64,000 nt of DNA, from NCBI GenBank assembly GCA_012184525.1, contig WOFQ01000074.1, positions 44,421-108,420 on the forward strand, in the 5' to 3' direction. Shown here in pieces: positions 11,626-22,777 of this stretch. Positions within the stretch are counted from its first letter, which is position 1. The number at the start of each line of letters is the position of its first letter. The notes beneath the pieces were generated by a model that did not search any database, was not told the origin of the DNA, and saw only the letters and a program-made list of their open reading frames with translations. Both the position numbers and the translations under genes were made by a program. Origin of the DNA: Xenoacremonium recifei (Eukaryota; Ascomycota; Sordariomycetes; Hypocreales; Nectriaceae).

Positions 11626-13288
11626 CTAAAGATCCTCCAGCCTCGCTGGCTTGAGACACCTGTGTCTTGCACTCAACAGCCACCAACCAGAAGCTAGCAG
11701 CGAGAGCCCACCCCAGATTAAAGCCGAGTAGTTCATGCTCTCTGCGTCTGTGGGAAGAGCGTAAGGGCAACAATAGATGACAAACCAGACAACCATGTAA
11801 ATCGATGCCAACGCATGGACCACCCATCCAAAGACACCCGACATATGGAATGGACCACGCTGAAAGCCGGGATTGCTGCGGTGGAATAGATACGGCACCA
11901 CACACACAATGTATGATGCCGACGAATGCAAAATGAAGCTTGCAATAAAACTGTTAAACGCCGTGGTACTTCCCATATAAATGGCGCCGAGGACTGTTAC
12001 CAGTACCGCAGAAGTCAGTGTCGCAACTAAAGGCATATGCTGTTTTTCGCTGATCGTGCTCAAGTGATTAGAGAAGGGAGTTCCATTGACTCTTGCAAGA
12101 GTCCACAATGTCCTGCCACAGGTGATATAGAGTCCCACTGTGCAGATAAGTGTTGGCAGTAGCAAAAGAACGAGAAGAACGATTGTCGCTGCTTTCGACC
12201 CCTGAGTGGCTTGAGAGTAGACTTCGGCGATGGGGAAGGCCGAAGCGTATAGGCTATCGTAATCGTTGATAGCGTAAAGGATAGCAATTAGATATGAAAA
12301 TGCAGAGATAAAGCCCAGGCAGTATTGCGCAGCAATAGCTTTGGGCACGTTCACGTGAGGTCGCGGGATCTCCTCGGCTAGGTGGCTTGCCGCATCCGGA
12401 GTACCCATGGCAAATGCCCCGTTGAGCATCCCGGCGACGAATACAAAGCCATTAGGGTACCCAATGTCGGCTGACCATTCTGTCCAGACCGTTTTGCTTG
12501 AAGCGGGTCCAGAGCCGGTGTTGACCATGACTACACAGACGACGATGGTGACAATTGCACCAATGATGAGGCTGACCAAGCCGACGACGTTGAGATGGGG
12601 AAGAGCTGAGTTCCACAAGCAAACAACAGCGCAAGCTAGCCATGTGACGAGGAGGTAACAGATGAATATGTGCCTGAGCAGTACTCAGCAACAGTATGTG
12701 TCACTCGTAAAGGAACATAGACTTACCAGTCTTCAACAAGGAAGTCGTCATGCATAAGAGCATACATGTTGACTAGAAGATTCCCTACTACTAGTCAGTT
12801 CTACATAATGAGACACAAAGGGTAACATGAGATTGCATACCAGCAATGAATGACATAGAAGCCTCGGCAAATATCCAAGCCAAGCAATTCCAGTAGCCAG
12901 CGAAGTATCCTACTACCCGGCCAGAGCTCTCGCCCGAGGTAACCGACGCCCATAAGTGTACACCAGCAGAAGACGGGAGAGCGGAGGCAAGCTCAGCAAG
13001 CACGGCGGCAATACAGAAATAACAAACAGAGACAACAATAAACTCGTAGATAACGCCGGGTGCTCCTCCATTAGCAATGGATGTTAACAGAGATCCGCCT
13101 AGGGCTGGCCAGACATTTCCAACAACAAGGCCGATGCTTGCAAGAGAGATCAAGCTGAAATTCTTCTCCGGTTGTCTCTTCGTCCCATGATCAGGTACAA
13201 CGGCGACAACGCTGCTGGCTTCGACATTCTGGAGGTTTTCACCCAGATCTTTCTCGTTCTTTGAAGAGCTTCTTTTGACAGAAACCAT
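11626..13288 (-). CDS. APC-family permease (choline/GABA/amino-acid type)
   Basis: Plasma-membrane permease of the amino acid-polyamine-choline superfamily. The start at 13288 gives a charged N-terminus, then FSLISLASIGLVVGNVWPALGGSLLTSI, the conserved first-helix region with an unusual NVWPALGGSL. The protein continues through many hydrophobic helices, including GMLNGAFAMGTPDAASHLAEEIPRPHVNVPKAI, the typical loop of fungal choline/GABA permeases (Hnm1/Uga4 type). It ends SARHRCLKPARLEDL. Two or more short introns lie between about 12680 and 12840. Choline, ethanolamine, GABA or an amino acid are all possible substrates. It neighbours the ureohydrolase gene, which may hint at nitrogen-compound use. 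Confidence 0.85.
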
Positions 13289-14257
13289 CTTGTATCAAGC
13301 AAAGACTAATAAAGAGGACTAGTAAAATCCAAAGTGCGGATGGGGCTTTGGGGTACGAAGCGAGGTTCCATGAGCGGTTACTGGTGCTTTAAGTACCCAA
13401 ATATCATTCCCATCAGCATAATCAGGATACAAGGGAAGTCATCCTATGACACTTTAGAGGCGAGATAAGAAAGAAAAGTATGGAATCTGTAACGCCCGTA
13501 CGGAATCTAAAAGCATGAGAGATACGGCAGAGGTTTGCGCGCTAGGGGGTTGTTAGCTAGGTAAGCTTGAGTTAAACCCAATGAGGAAACTACAGCCTAC
13601 CCTGAAAGCGAGTGGCCGAATTCTCGAGCATCCATACTGGAGGCGTTCAAACAGTATCTTTTGGAGATAATAAGTCACTAAGTTCAATAAGTATGAATCA
13701 TTTACTTCAAGTGCTTATCTTTGCTTTCCTAATTCTAAAGCGGGGTGTGCTAATGTCGACGTCCCTGGCGCGCAATCCGAGATGGTGCTAGATCAAGACT
13801 AAGAAGAGACATGAGACAAGAATTGTAACAGTAAATCAAATAAAATTGAAAAATATCTGGTCAAGGAGAAGATAAAGATGAGATTGATGGTTGCAGTCGA
13901 CGATCCCTTATCAATAGAAAGACATTTTATTGATCTTAGTAACAGTCAAGCATCTTCTTGCTAGGGGGCTAGCCGCCAATGTCAAGGCACTCAATCACGT
14001 TAAACATAGTGATGCAAAACCAGTAATTACAGAGATAAAATGTGTGGTAGCTGCTCTAAGGATAAGTTTACAGCAAGTTTTAAGAGAAGTACATAATCTA
14101 AATATTTGAACTGCTCAATCTGAGTTGACCCTCCTATCTTGCTAAGATGGATTTCAAATGGTGTTACTCATGTGAAGAGTGGTTAATTTGGCTTCTTAGA
14201 AAATCTCATTGCAATCAGTACATGTGAGGCTTGTCGACAGGGTGAAAGAGACTATAA
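13289..14257. other. Intergenic region, nothing recognised
   Basis: About 970 bases, moderately AT-rich, between the permease start and the end of the ureohydrolase. I found no sustained coding frame, tRNA or clear repeat. The permease promoter must lie near 13289-13700. Confidence 0.4.
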
Positions 14258-15575
14258 TCAAGCTAGGCGGTTCTTGACGAGAGAAGTGATAAGCTTTGTA
14301 ATGTCAGTAATTGCGACAATTCGCGCGGCTGCCTGGACTTACCTCGAAGGTGAACTCAGCCGCAGCAATCCCGGTGATCTCCGCTGAGTCCATTCCCGGC
14401 AAGACTTCAACAACGTCAACCCCGACGATGTTCAATCCCTCCAGAGCTTCGATGATGATTTGAATGACCTCGCGTGACGTCCAGCCTCCTGCAGCTGGAC
14501 CAGCAGTGCCGGGAGCGAAAGCCGGATCCAGAGAGTCAACGTCGAGAGATACGTAGACCGGCTCATCGTGCGGTACAATGTTGCGGATGGTTTCAATCAC
14601 ATGACGAAGCCCGTTCTCCTGGAGCATCGCACCCGCAGGGATAATAGTGAACCCAAGCTGAGAGTCAAGATCTAGATCAGCCGCGGAGTCTAGGCTGCTT
14701 CGAATTCCGGCGTGCACTGATGTCTTGCTTAGGAGCCCCTCCATACCAGCCCAGTAGTAGGGTGTTCCATCCGCGGTCTCGGACTGTTTGCTGGGCGACC
14801 CGTTGGATCCAGCAAAGACCTTGGGGGACCAGGTGTCAATATGAGCATCGATATGGATAGCCGACATCTGGCCATGGACCTTGTATAAAGACCGAAGGAT
14901 TGGCAGAGAGATACTGTGATCCCCTCCCAGGGCCACGATCTGTGGGTGCTTTCGGCCGGTCTAACCTGTGAGCTCGGGTATGGCAATAGAATAAAGCGCA
15001 CAGGGAAAGCATACCTTCCTGGAAGTAATCCCAGTTTCGGTGTTCTTCACTTCTCGGAACAAAAGACGAGAGTACCACTCTTCCATCTGAGCGAACGCAA
15101 GCGCATTATCAAAAGGTGAGATGGGGAAGTCCCCACAGTCGACAATGGAAATGTTTTGCTCGAACGGATTGATAGCTTGGCGGTAATTGTAATGTCCTCT
15201 AATGACGAGTAATTAGCATGTGAGGTAGCTCGAAAAGTAGGTTGTTCGCACTTACGCAAGAGAAGCAGCCCTGGAGCCTTGACGAATCGCATTGGGGCCA
15301 AATCGGGTGCCCGTTCGATAAGAGGTAGCCGTGTCAAATGGAAAGCCGACTACCAAAATGTCGTCTACTGGCCCATCCTCCGTCAGGCATTGCACAGCAG
15401 GAAGCTGGGAGAATGTTGTGATGCCAGAGAAGGCGTATTTAGCATTCGGCTCGAGATCAAAGTCTTCTTTGTCAGAGCCAGCTTTTAGTAGAGGCCACTG
15501 AGATTGTTGGGATGGGTAGGCTAGAGCGATTCCCACTGGCAAGGCCAATGAGGCGATGGGTGTTGTGACGCGCAT
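14258..15575 (-). CDS. Agmatinase-type ureohydrolase with signal peptide
   Basis: Binuclear manganese hydrolase of the arginase/agmatinase family, releasing urea from a guanidino compound such as agmatine or guanidinobutyrate. Metal motifs are GGDHS, DAHIDTW and SLDVDSLDPAFAPGT. The N-terminus MRVTTPIASLALPVGIALAYPSQQ looks like a cleavable secretion signal, and NISIVDCGDFPIS is encoded in a middle exon. The last intron starts after TFE and a short final exon gives LITSLVKNRLA with the stop at 14258. Without that splice the frame would end in CRNY. Secreted agmatinase-like proteins are known in filamentous fungi as a group, but the secreted role is unclear. At least four exons. Confidence 0.88.
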
Positions 15576-16038
15576 TGCAACGGTTGGATGATTATTTGTT
15601 GGGTGCGAGAAAAAGGTACAAATCTCTAGGCTGATATAGAAGCTGCAGTGTTTTACAAGAGATGAAACAGGATGTTATAAGAATCATGGCCATACCTTGG
15701 CCTACTGGTAGGCTATACATACTCTTTCCGGGCGTGCACGGGGATTTACAGGTGTGATATCTCTGGTGGGGATTCTACTGTCTGTTCGCCGAAGAGTTGG
15801 CGCAGTAGTTTGAACGCGATTGCCCGTTTCAAGTTAGCAAAGTCCCGGGTTTCTGTTCTCAGTCGGGCTATGAGATTACAGAGATTCATCATTTGGATGC
15901 AAGGAGAAGAAACGGTAATCATCAGCAGAGTTGGCTGTGGCTGAAGTCTGGTCCAATGAACTAACAAATGAGCACAGTGCAAGATATGGTCAAACCCAAG
16001 GATGCCTTAGTTAAGTCCCTTTCTACACGTAGCTAAAC
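15576..16038. other. Intergenic region with one doubtful short ORF
   Basis: The 460 bases between the ureohydrolase start and the end of the MATE gene include a minus-strand open frame at 15746-15982 of about 78 codons. It has a helical-looking C-terminal stretch (LKRAIAFKLLRQLFGE) but no ATG of its own that I can place and no recognised family. I do not call it a gene. Confidence 0.3.
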
Positions 16039-17617
16039 TCATTCTTGCTCAGACGTTTCCTCAGCTACACGAGCCCACCTCAGCGAAAGAACACAAGCAG
16101 TCTGCAAGACTAACAATCCTCCGCTCCCAGAAATGATCCCAACCCATAGTCCAGTAAGTCCCCATTCTAGACGAAAGCATAGTAGCCAAGCCGTCGAAAG
16201 CCCAATCCCGTAGTAGGCGAAGAAGTTACACATCCCCGACAGGTGATTTCTTCTTGCGCCACGAAGAATCCCTCCTGCACCGCCGTTTGACAGGTCAAGA
16301 ATTTGGAAGAGTGCCATGTATGGAAGCACCTCAGCTGTGGCCGCGACAACAGCAGGATCTTGAGTGAACATGTATCCAAATTGATGTCTGAAAGAGAATA
16401 TGGCAAAGAATTCGACAATTCCAAGCACGGTAGAGAGTAGATACGGTGATATAGCGGCTCTCTTGGCGTCTCGTGGGCTACCCGCTCCCAAAAATTGTCC
16501 GACTCGGTGACTGGCAGCAACCCCGATGCCAAGCGAGATAGTTGTGAAGATGAGGTCAGCCGACATCAGGATCTACAGAAGTCAGATCCATTTTAATAGC
16601 GTTCAGGAGCTTTTTGACTTACACTTTGTGCGCTCACTTCTGTAGGCTGAAGTCTCGCTGCCATCATCGCTAGGATCTCGAAACTGCAAAACAAATTAAC
16701 GTCGCGCGTGAAGCATGAAAATGAGAAAGTCTTCTTACCTCCACCATTCTGTTGCAATCGTGAGCACTCCAGTCAGACCCAGGAACATATTTGTGACCAA
16801 TCCATTGGCCATCTCCTCCCATGAAGAAACGAGCCTAATCGTTTGTTTCTCGCGTTCCCTCCGAATGAGAAGCACAGCCAGGAGAATAGCAGACGTAAGT
16901 TGGTAGACGAAAAACGACAAGGGCGCACCGTATGCGCCTAGCCCAGTGACTTTGATTAAAAGAAAATTTGCAACGCAGCCAATAGCTGCAGCAGCAAGGA
17001 CAGCCCAGCCTACGGCATTGCTCTGACCCTGGACTTGACCATATTTCTTCAGACACTCCACGACCATTTGAAGATAGCCAGCAGGTATCATATAGATTAG
17101 GAACTTTCCGGTTCTCAGAGCGAAATGTGGTTCTTGACCAAGGGCGACAAAGATTTGCCCCGAGAAGACCCATATAGGTGTAATGACAGCCATGAAGAGG
17201 ATGCTGAGAACGAATATACTTTGTTGAAGGTGTCGGCCGAGAATTGTTGGCTGATTTAGAGCTTTCGAGGAGGATACAGCCTGCGATCAGTTAATCTCTC
17301 TCCCAGTGCTGGAAATCAATGAATCAGACCTGACTACACAGAGTATCGAGAGCGGTGGCACCCCCGAGAGCGACCATAGAACCGCTACAGCTCGCAAACA
17401 TGAAGCCGTAGGAGGCAATATCCAAATGATCCGGGCCCAAACTGCCAGCGGTAACCACGCTTAAGGCTTGAACAATATTTTGTAGTGCAAAGGAAGCAGA
17501 TATTGGGATGGTGGCTTTTCCCAGAGCCCATACTTCTTCTTGAAGCGTCGGATGTAAGGGCAGAGGGGAGGAGTCACGCCTGGGAAGCAATCCTGTTCGC
17601 TCGTTGATTTCAGACAT
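16039..17617 (-). CDS. MATE-family multidrug/toxin exporter
   Basis: Membrane exporter of the multidrug and toxic compound extrusion family, using a proton or sodium gradient to push out organic cations or metabolites. ATG at 17617 opens a soluble start (MSEINERTGLLPRRDSS), then ATIPISASFALQNIVQALSVVTAGSLG and GGATALDTLCSQ, the hallmark of helices 1-2. Later exons carry FLIYMIPAGYLQMVVECLKKYGQVQGQS, MSADLIFTTISLGIGVAASHRVGQFLGAG (second-half repeat of the first motif) and a C-terminus ending EETSEQE. Four or more exons. It may export a vacuolar or secreted compound; no cluster partner is certain. Confidence 0.9.
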
Positions 17618-18222
17618 TGTCGTCGGTAACGTTGACGTGAAGCAAGAGAGTTGATTTCGCGAGGAGGTTGTGTGTACGGAACGAAAACACAAGAGTTACT
17701 ATCATTTCCCTTTCCAACCGGATTTCAGTCGTTCAACAGGATGATTCATGATGGCGGAGGACCTTATCTCTCGGTAGCGGGTTACAATCCACTTCTGAGG
17801 GTTCAAGCGGAGATCTGCGAGGGGTTTCTGTCTGGATTTTGACTGTGTATCTTCTCTTGATCAATTGGGGAAAGAAAAGCCTACAAAACAATCTTCTCAC
17901 TTACAGCACACTTCTAGCACTTCTTGCAATAAGCTTCCGAGACACCGAAAAGATTCGTCGTAGTAACTTCGCGTTAAGATAAGGAGGAGCTAAACTAAGA
18001 GGGGAATGTATAGCCTACTACGATGGGTGGCGTCAACCTTGAGATAACGAGTCATGCTCCGCATTTCCGTGGACATTTAACTAAGAGCAGATTCCTGACT
18101 CCCGCTTGGGGAAGCTATAGACTACTTCGAACCGACACGCGTCTCATCCTGGCCAAACCTGCGGAGACGCACGCTGAGGAACCACAAGGATAACATCTTC
18201 AATCCCTCTGCGCGACTGACCA
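17618..18222. other. Divergent intergenic promoter region
   Basis: Six hundred bases between the MATE gene and the plus-strand Zn2Cys6 gene. A short plus-strand frame at 17651-17842 has no recognisable features. I see no gene or repeat; promoters of both neighbours are expected here. Confidence 0.4.
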
Positions 18223-19950
18223 ATGGCCGAAACTACCCCTGCCATGCCATCGCCTGTGCGAAGATCGAGAACGGGTTGCCGCGAATGTCGGAGGCGACAT
18301 CGGCGCTGCGACGAGGCGAAACCAGCCTGCTCGTATTGTGTCGGCGTACAAATCCAGTGCGAGTACTCGAAAGACTTATCGTGGGGCGGTCGGCCTTTCA
18401 ACAAATCGCGATTTGGACAATGTATAGGCCAGCTTGGAGTCGTCAAAGTCGCATCCGAGCCTGTAAAGCGTCCAAGGAAACGTAGGCGGAGGGAAGCGGA
18501 CAATATTGAGGACCGAGACGCTTCCGGCAGCCAATTTGTGTATAGTAGCCTCCCAAAGGCTATCACCAGATACAGGCCAGAGGAGGCATGCACAGCCGAA
18601 ACCGACCTTGACGTCGAGGAAAATGTGGAAGATGGGGCACAACGAATATCACCGGCACCAATTGACAGTCCAACAACGCTACTCGACACACCCGAAGCAA
18701 CATTTGAAGTTTTTGCAGAGGAAGAAGAAGATGCCCTCTCACCGCTCTGGGTTCGATACAGTTCGCCACCACAGTCACCTATTACTCTCCCTGAGCTGTA
18801 TCCCTTATCGAGCAGATTTCGGACGCTCCTGGCGTACTTCCAATTCGCCATGTCCAGGTCATTCTCGTGTCATGAAGGCATCCAGACCAATATTAGCGCG
18901 GCTTTGTTGCCAATGGCTTTCACCAGTCCTCATCTCATGACGGCTGTGCTTTGCGCTGCTGCCTCTCATCGTCTGTCTGTCGGGCTCGAGCAAGTGAGCG
19001 ATGTAATTCGGCTTCGCTCTATTGCTATCCAACAGCTAAATGAAGCGCTCTCAAGTTCAAGTCAAGATGTCTGGATAACTGGGCTGGGCTCTAGCTTGGT
19101 TCTTTGCATGAGCGAGATTGTTTCCCCAGAGGGTACTGGAGGGGATTGGCTTGTACATCTCACCGGCGCATCTGCTCTCCTGCGCCGAATCAAAGCGCAA
19201 AACAAAACCGACGAGAGCTCTATGCAGTTCATGCGTCGGTTTTACGCCTCAATCAAGGTCATCGCCGCTGGTTGTGGAATCAGTGACGGGAAGGACTTAT
19301 TTGAAGAAGATACCTCTACAAGCACCGACTTTATTGACGATCTTAGCGGATTCTCAACCAGCCTTGTCCCGATATTTGAAGCAATATCCCGAATAAACCG
19401 CCGAGAAGAAGCTTCTCCCGAACCACAAACAGCAGATACCGACGAGTCGATACCTGGAATATCTGTCATCCCTGAGAGAGCTAGGCTCATTGAACGAGTC
19501 CGAATCATGTTAAATATCCGCAACATCAAATTCCGACGCGAAGTCGATGACACCCTATCAACTGCGATGAAGACAGATTTTGGCCTGCTAGATGAAGCGT
19601 ATCATCATATGGCGCTGCTTCAACTATATGAAGGCCACTGGGAGGCAGCTGACTCCTCTATAAGGATCCAAGAGTCAGTAGAACGAATTATCTCGTGTAT
19701 TGGATCAATGGACATCATATCAAAGCCATGTCCCGGCGTTGCGACATTGCCTCCTCTCTTTGCGGCAGGTTGTGCAGCAACAAAACAGAGGGACAGGGAC
19801 TGCATAGCCCAGCTCTTGGTCCACGTGGAGGAGTGTTTTGGGATGGGAAACGTTGCCTCAACTCTTAAATTTCTCCAGTCTCGATGGTATTTGCGTGGGA
19901 ATGAATTATCAAGACCAAGTCCCCGAAACCTTGGCTTTTTGCCGTATTAA
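18223..19950 (+). CDS. Zn2Cys6 transcription factor
   Basis: Nuclear fungal-type regulator. The binuclear zinc cluster is near residues 19-45: CRECRRRHRRCDEAKPACSYC followed by VGVQIQC, fitting C-x2-C-x6-C-x5-C-x2-C-x6-C. The rest is a helical fungal-specific regulatory region (ALLPMAFTSPHLMTAVLCAAASHR) of the kind seen in many short-linker regulators with an N-terminal cluster. It is intronless and about 575 residues. It stands at the left edge of the hydantoin-type cluster, facing the NCS1 transporter tail to tail, so it is one of two candidate cluster regulators. It could equally control the MATE gene behind it. Confidence 0.9.
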   Translation: MAETTPAMPSPVRRSRTGCRECRRRHRRCDEAKPACSYCVGVQIQCEYSKDLSWGGRPFNKSRFGQCIGQLGVVKVASEPVKRPRKRRRREADNIEDRDASGSQFVYSSLPKAITRYRPEEACTAETDLDVEENVEDGAQRISPAPIDSPTTLLDTPEATFEVFAEEEEDALSPLWVRYSSPPQSPITLPELYPLSSRFRTLLAYFQFAMSRSFSCHEGIQTNISAALLPMAFTSPHLMTAVLCAAASHRLSVGLEQVSDVIRLRSIAIQQLNEALSSSSQDVWITGLGSSLVLCMSEIVSPEGTGGDWLVHLTGASALLRRIKAQNKTDESSMQFMRRFYASIKVIAAGCGISDGKDLFEEDTSTSTDFIDDLSGFSTSLVPIFEAISRINRREEASPEPQTADTDESIPGISVIPERARLIERVRIMLNIRNIKFRREVDDTLSTAMKTDFGLLDEAYHHMALLQLYEGHWEAADSSIRIQESVERIISCIGSMDIISKPCPGVATLPPLFAAGCAATKQRDRDCIAQLLVHVEECFGMGNVASTLKFLQSRWYLRGNELSRPSPRNLGFLPY

Positions 19951-20231
19951 GAGCAACGGGTCACAATGCAGAGCCGTCCTTGACGGTTACGGGCAGATGA
20001 ATGAAGCAGGGAGTCATAAAATCTCTCATAAATAGTCATTTACTTGAACAGCTATCACCTAAGAATTCTCAGTCCCCATCAAAGTAAAAACATTTGATGC
20101 AGATCGTTGTAGAAAGATTAGAGTGGTGACGCAGGAATCCATATTGGACCGCCCTGGAACCGAGAGCGCACTTGGTAGGAGGGATGAAAGAATGAAAGCA
20201 GCATGGTATTGATGGCTGAGTGAAGGAACAT

Positions 20232-22198
20232 CTAGCATTCCTTTTGAACTTTCTCGGTGTCAAGAAGTTCTCCCTCAATCACCTCTCCATGAACCTGGTC
20301 GTTGAATGACTCCTCCGACCACGGCTCATGTACGCGAGCTCCCACTAGAGGCAATACAGTCGCAATCACGGAGTATAAGATAAAACCCCCAATCCATCCT
20401 GATAGTTTCCATTAATATGCAATTCCTAAATAAATATCGGTGGAATGTCTCTTACCAATGAGGAATGTCATGTGAAAGATCCGATCCCAAGCTATGCCGT
20501 AGTTTTCACCGCGAACTGCAGCCGCAAGTCCAGGGATGGACATCCAGATGATAAAAAACCAGCAAGCAATAGCTCGAAGGTTGAACCTGCCCGTAAACCA
20601 GTATATGCTGCTGCTGTTTCCAAGGAACAGATCGGGTACCTTCCAGTTGCGTCGACGAATCACCCAGAAATCGGCCATGTACATGCCGGTCAGAGGGCTC
20701 AAGAAGAGACCGATGGCCGAGAGGACAGTTGTGAACGTCTTAGCTGAGTTTACAAAGTTCCAGGGGCAGACAGCGAAACCAATGCTCGCTAGAAGAATAG
20801 ACCCTCGGCGCGAATCGATATATTTCGGGAGCACGGATGTCAGATCCATTCCAGCGGCGACGGTGTTTAGAGAGATATTGATCTGCGAAATTTGTGAGAA
20901 CCGAAAACTTTGGCAGTCATATCAGAGTTGAACTTACGGCCAGTTGACTAACAAACCATCCGAGACCAGCGAAGAAAGTCCCTGCTCTAGCAGCAGAGCT
21001 ATAGTCCACACTTTGGATCTTCAACAATAACGTAATGGGCTGCCAAATAATGGTTCCATAAATTTCCCGACAAGCGCTGGTGACGAGAATCCCCAGGGTT
21101 GCCGCGGCCGTTAGCCCAACTGGGCTGGCAACCCACATCCCGATCCAAGGTGCGCTGGGTTTCTTTGCATATCGAGACCAATCGGCATGACGGACGCTTG
21201 CACCCGTGAATGCTGAACACAGGATACAAATCGACTGCAGAAAAACAAAAGCACGCTCGCTTGGGATTCAAGTCAGCTATGAATCACCTATAAACGGTTG
21301 AACAGGACTCACGCTGAAGAAAATTCGAGAGTGGGTTCTAATAGCTTGCCCGGGCCCTTGTTAGTAACCATTGCCCAGATGAACATTCCAATGATGGTAA
21401 CTAGGACCATGTAGAATGCAGTCATAAAGAAGCTCGGGAGCCTTTATGGAGGCACAAACAAGAAGAAGTAGAAGATGATCATGTAGATGACCGTGCCAAC
21501 GAGCTCTGGGGTGGTGATGTTGGCGCTGTTTTCGTCAGTTAGTACTGTGAGATTACATTGGAAATTCTAACTATACCTTTCTGGCAGAGTATTTTTCATG
21601 TTATGGTACGAAGGGAAGATGGCCGCCAGCATCACATTCATGGCTAAGCCGCCCCAATAAGACTGAATACCACAGCTAGGTCTTGTTAGTTTGGGCACAG
21701 CAGGTACAGCTCAAGGAGAAAAGCATAAACTTACTAGATGCAATTGGTGAAACACTTGAGAAGAACCACCAAATAGCTTCCGTACATCCCAAAAACAGAT
21801 CTGCTCAGCATGGGAAACCCCAAGTGATATTTCCGTCCTGGCTCGCCACACGCATGCGCAACGATCGCGCAAATAACGACGGCGACGACAACAGCACCAA
21901 TCGACTCGGCAGCGTTAAGTCCATTTGCCATGAAGGTTCCTCCTTCGGCCCAGAAACTCGCAGATACTGCGCCAGATACCCTGTGGAGCAGTATGGTTAG
22001 CAAACAAGAGTCTTCCCAATGTTTGACTTGAAGCGTTACGGACCAGTAGGCAACATATGTGCTTGTCGTGTACGTGCGGTTCTTGGGCAGAACGGGGAGG
22101 ATATCTTGATTGGTCCAGCGGTCGACACGGCGATTGTCTTCAGTGTCCTTCACTTCGACGGCCTTGCCGACCTTCTTGAGCAGGTTGGTGACGGCCAT
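20232..22198 (-). CDS. NCS1 nucleobase/allantoin/hydantoin transporter with in-frame stop
   Basis: Cation-coupled transporter of the NCS1 family (uracil, allantoin, hydantoin and related rings). ATG 22198. Visible features are the N-terminal RRVDRWTNQDILPVLPKNRTY, GAVSASFWAEGGTFMANGLNAAESIG, GRKYHLGFPMLSRSVFGMYGS, the MTAFYMVL/NKGPGKL segment, VRHADWSRYAKKP, FVNSAKTFTTVLSAIGLFLSPLTGMYMADF and the last exon ending EGELLDTEKVQKEC at 20232. Six or so exons. Frame reading through the middle exon meets TAA at 21446-21444, between FLFVPP and RLPSFFMTAF, with no GT donor nearby to splice it out. Either the gene is broken in this strain, the stop is read through, or the base is a sequencing error. 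The bacterial hydantoin transporter Mhp1 belongs to this family, and the neighbours fit such a substrate. Confidence 0.85.
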
Positions 22199-22514
22199 TG
22201 TCACCCGATCGACTGTTGAATGCGAGACCGAGTCGTGGGGTTGAAGAGAGGACGACCTAAAATGGAGACCGAAATATTATATCTGCTCTGTCAACGTAAA
22301 GTAACATAAAGATTAGAAGACCATAGATTCACCTATCAGTGGTACCGTCACCTTTCCAGCTCTGGACAGGTAGCTATCTTGTCGGTGTAGTTGAGCATAG
22401 GTCTCCGGGCAAGAACTATTGGACTCTAGTCGACTATGGCCAATGAGTACACAGATAGACCAATGGGGCCTGCCGATAATGCGTAATCGTCGCACTGCAC
22501 GTTGGAGATAAGAG

Positions 22515-22558
22515 TTGCCCGTCGACTTAATCCACTGCCCGTTTCTCCACACGGGCAG
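22515..22558. promoter_or_regulatory. CGACGGGCAA-type sites upstream of the NCS1 transporter
   Basis: TTGCCCGTCG at 22515-22524 is the exact reverse complement of the 10-mer CGACGGGCAA found in two other promoters of this cluster. CTGCCCGTTT (22535-22544) and ACACGGGCAG (about 22549-22558) are looser relatives. A GATA site (AGATAAGA, about 22506-22513) lies directly beside it, as expected for AreA-type nitrogen control. Binding is inferred. Confidence 0.5.
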
Positions 22559-22777
22559 TACATTGGTGCATGAGGGGTTGATAAGCCCTGATTTAGAGGT
22601 GGCAATCTCGGCCCAGGGCCGGAGTTCGAAATCCAAGAAAGAGAGGCAGTGCCATTGGCCGTAAGAGATTGTCGATTTACAGATGTGCCAACAAAAGTCT
22701 AGCTTAGTAGCGTCTTACAGAGGTACGGGCTTTGGGGTTGTTTCAATTCTAAAATAGTCTAGCAAATATCGCGTGAC

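Noticed and set aside
15746..15982. Possible small minus-strand gene between ureohydrolase and MATE
   Set aside because: No ATG, no family signature and no supporting splice sites; kept only as a note.
18144..18851. 235-codon minus-strand frame opposite the first Zn2Cys6 gene
   Set aside because: Serine-rich antisense shadow of a coding region with an intact zinc cluster.
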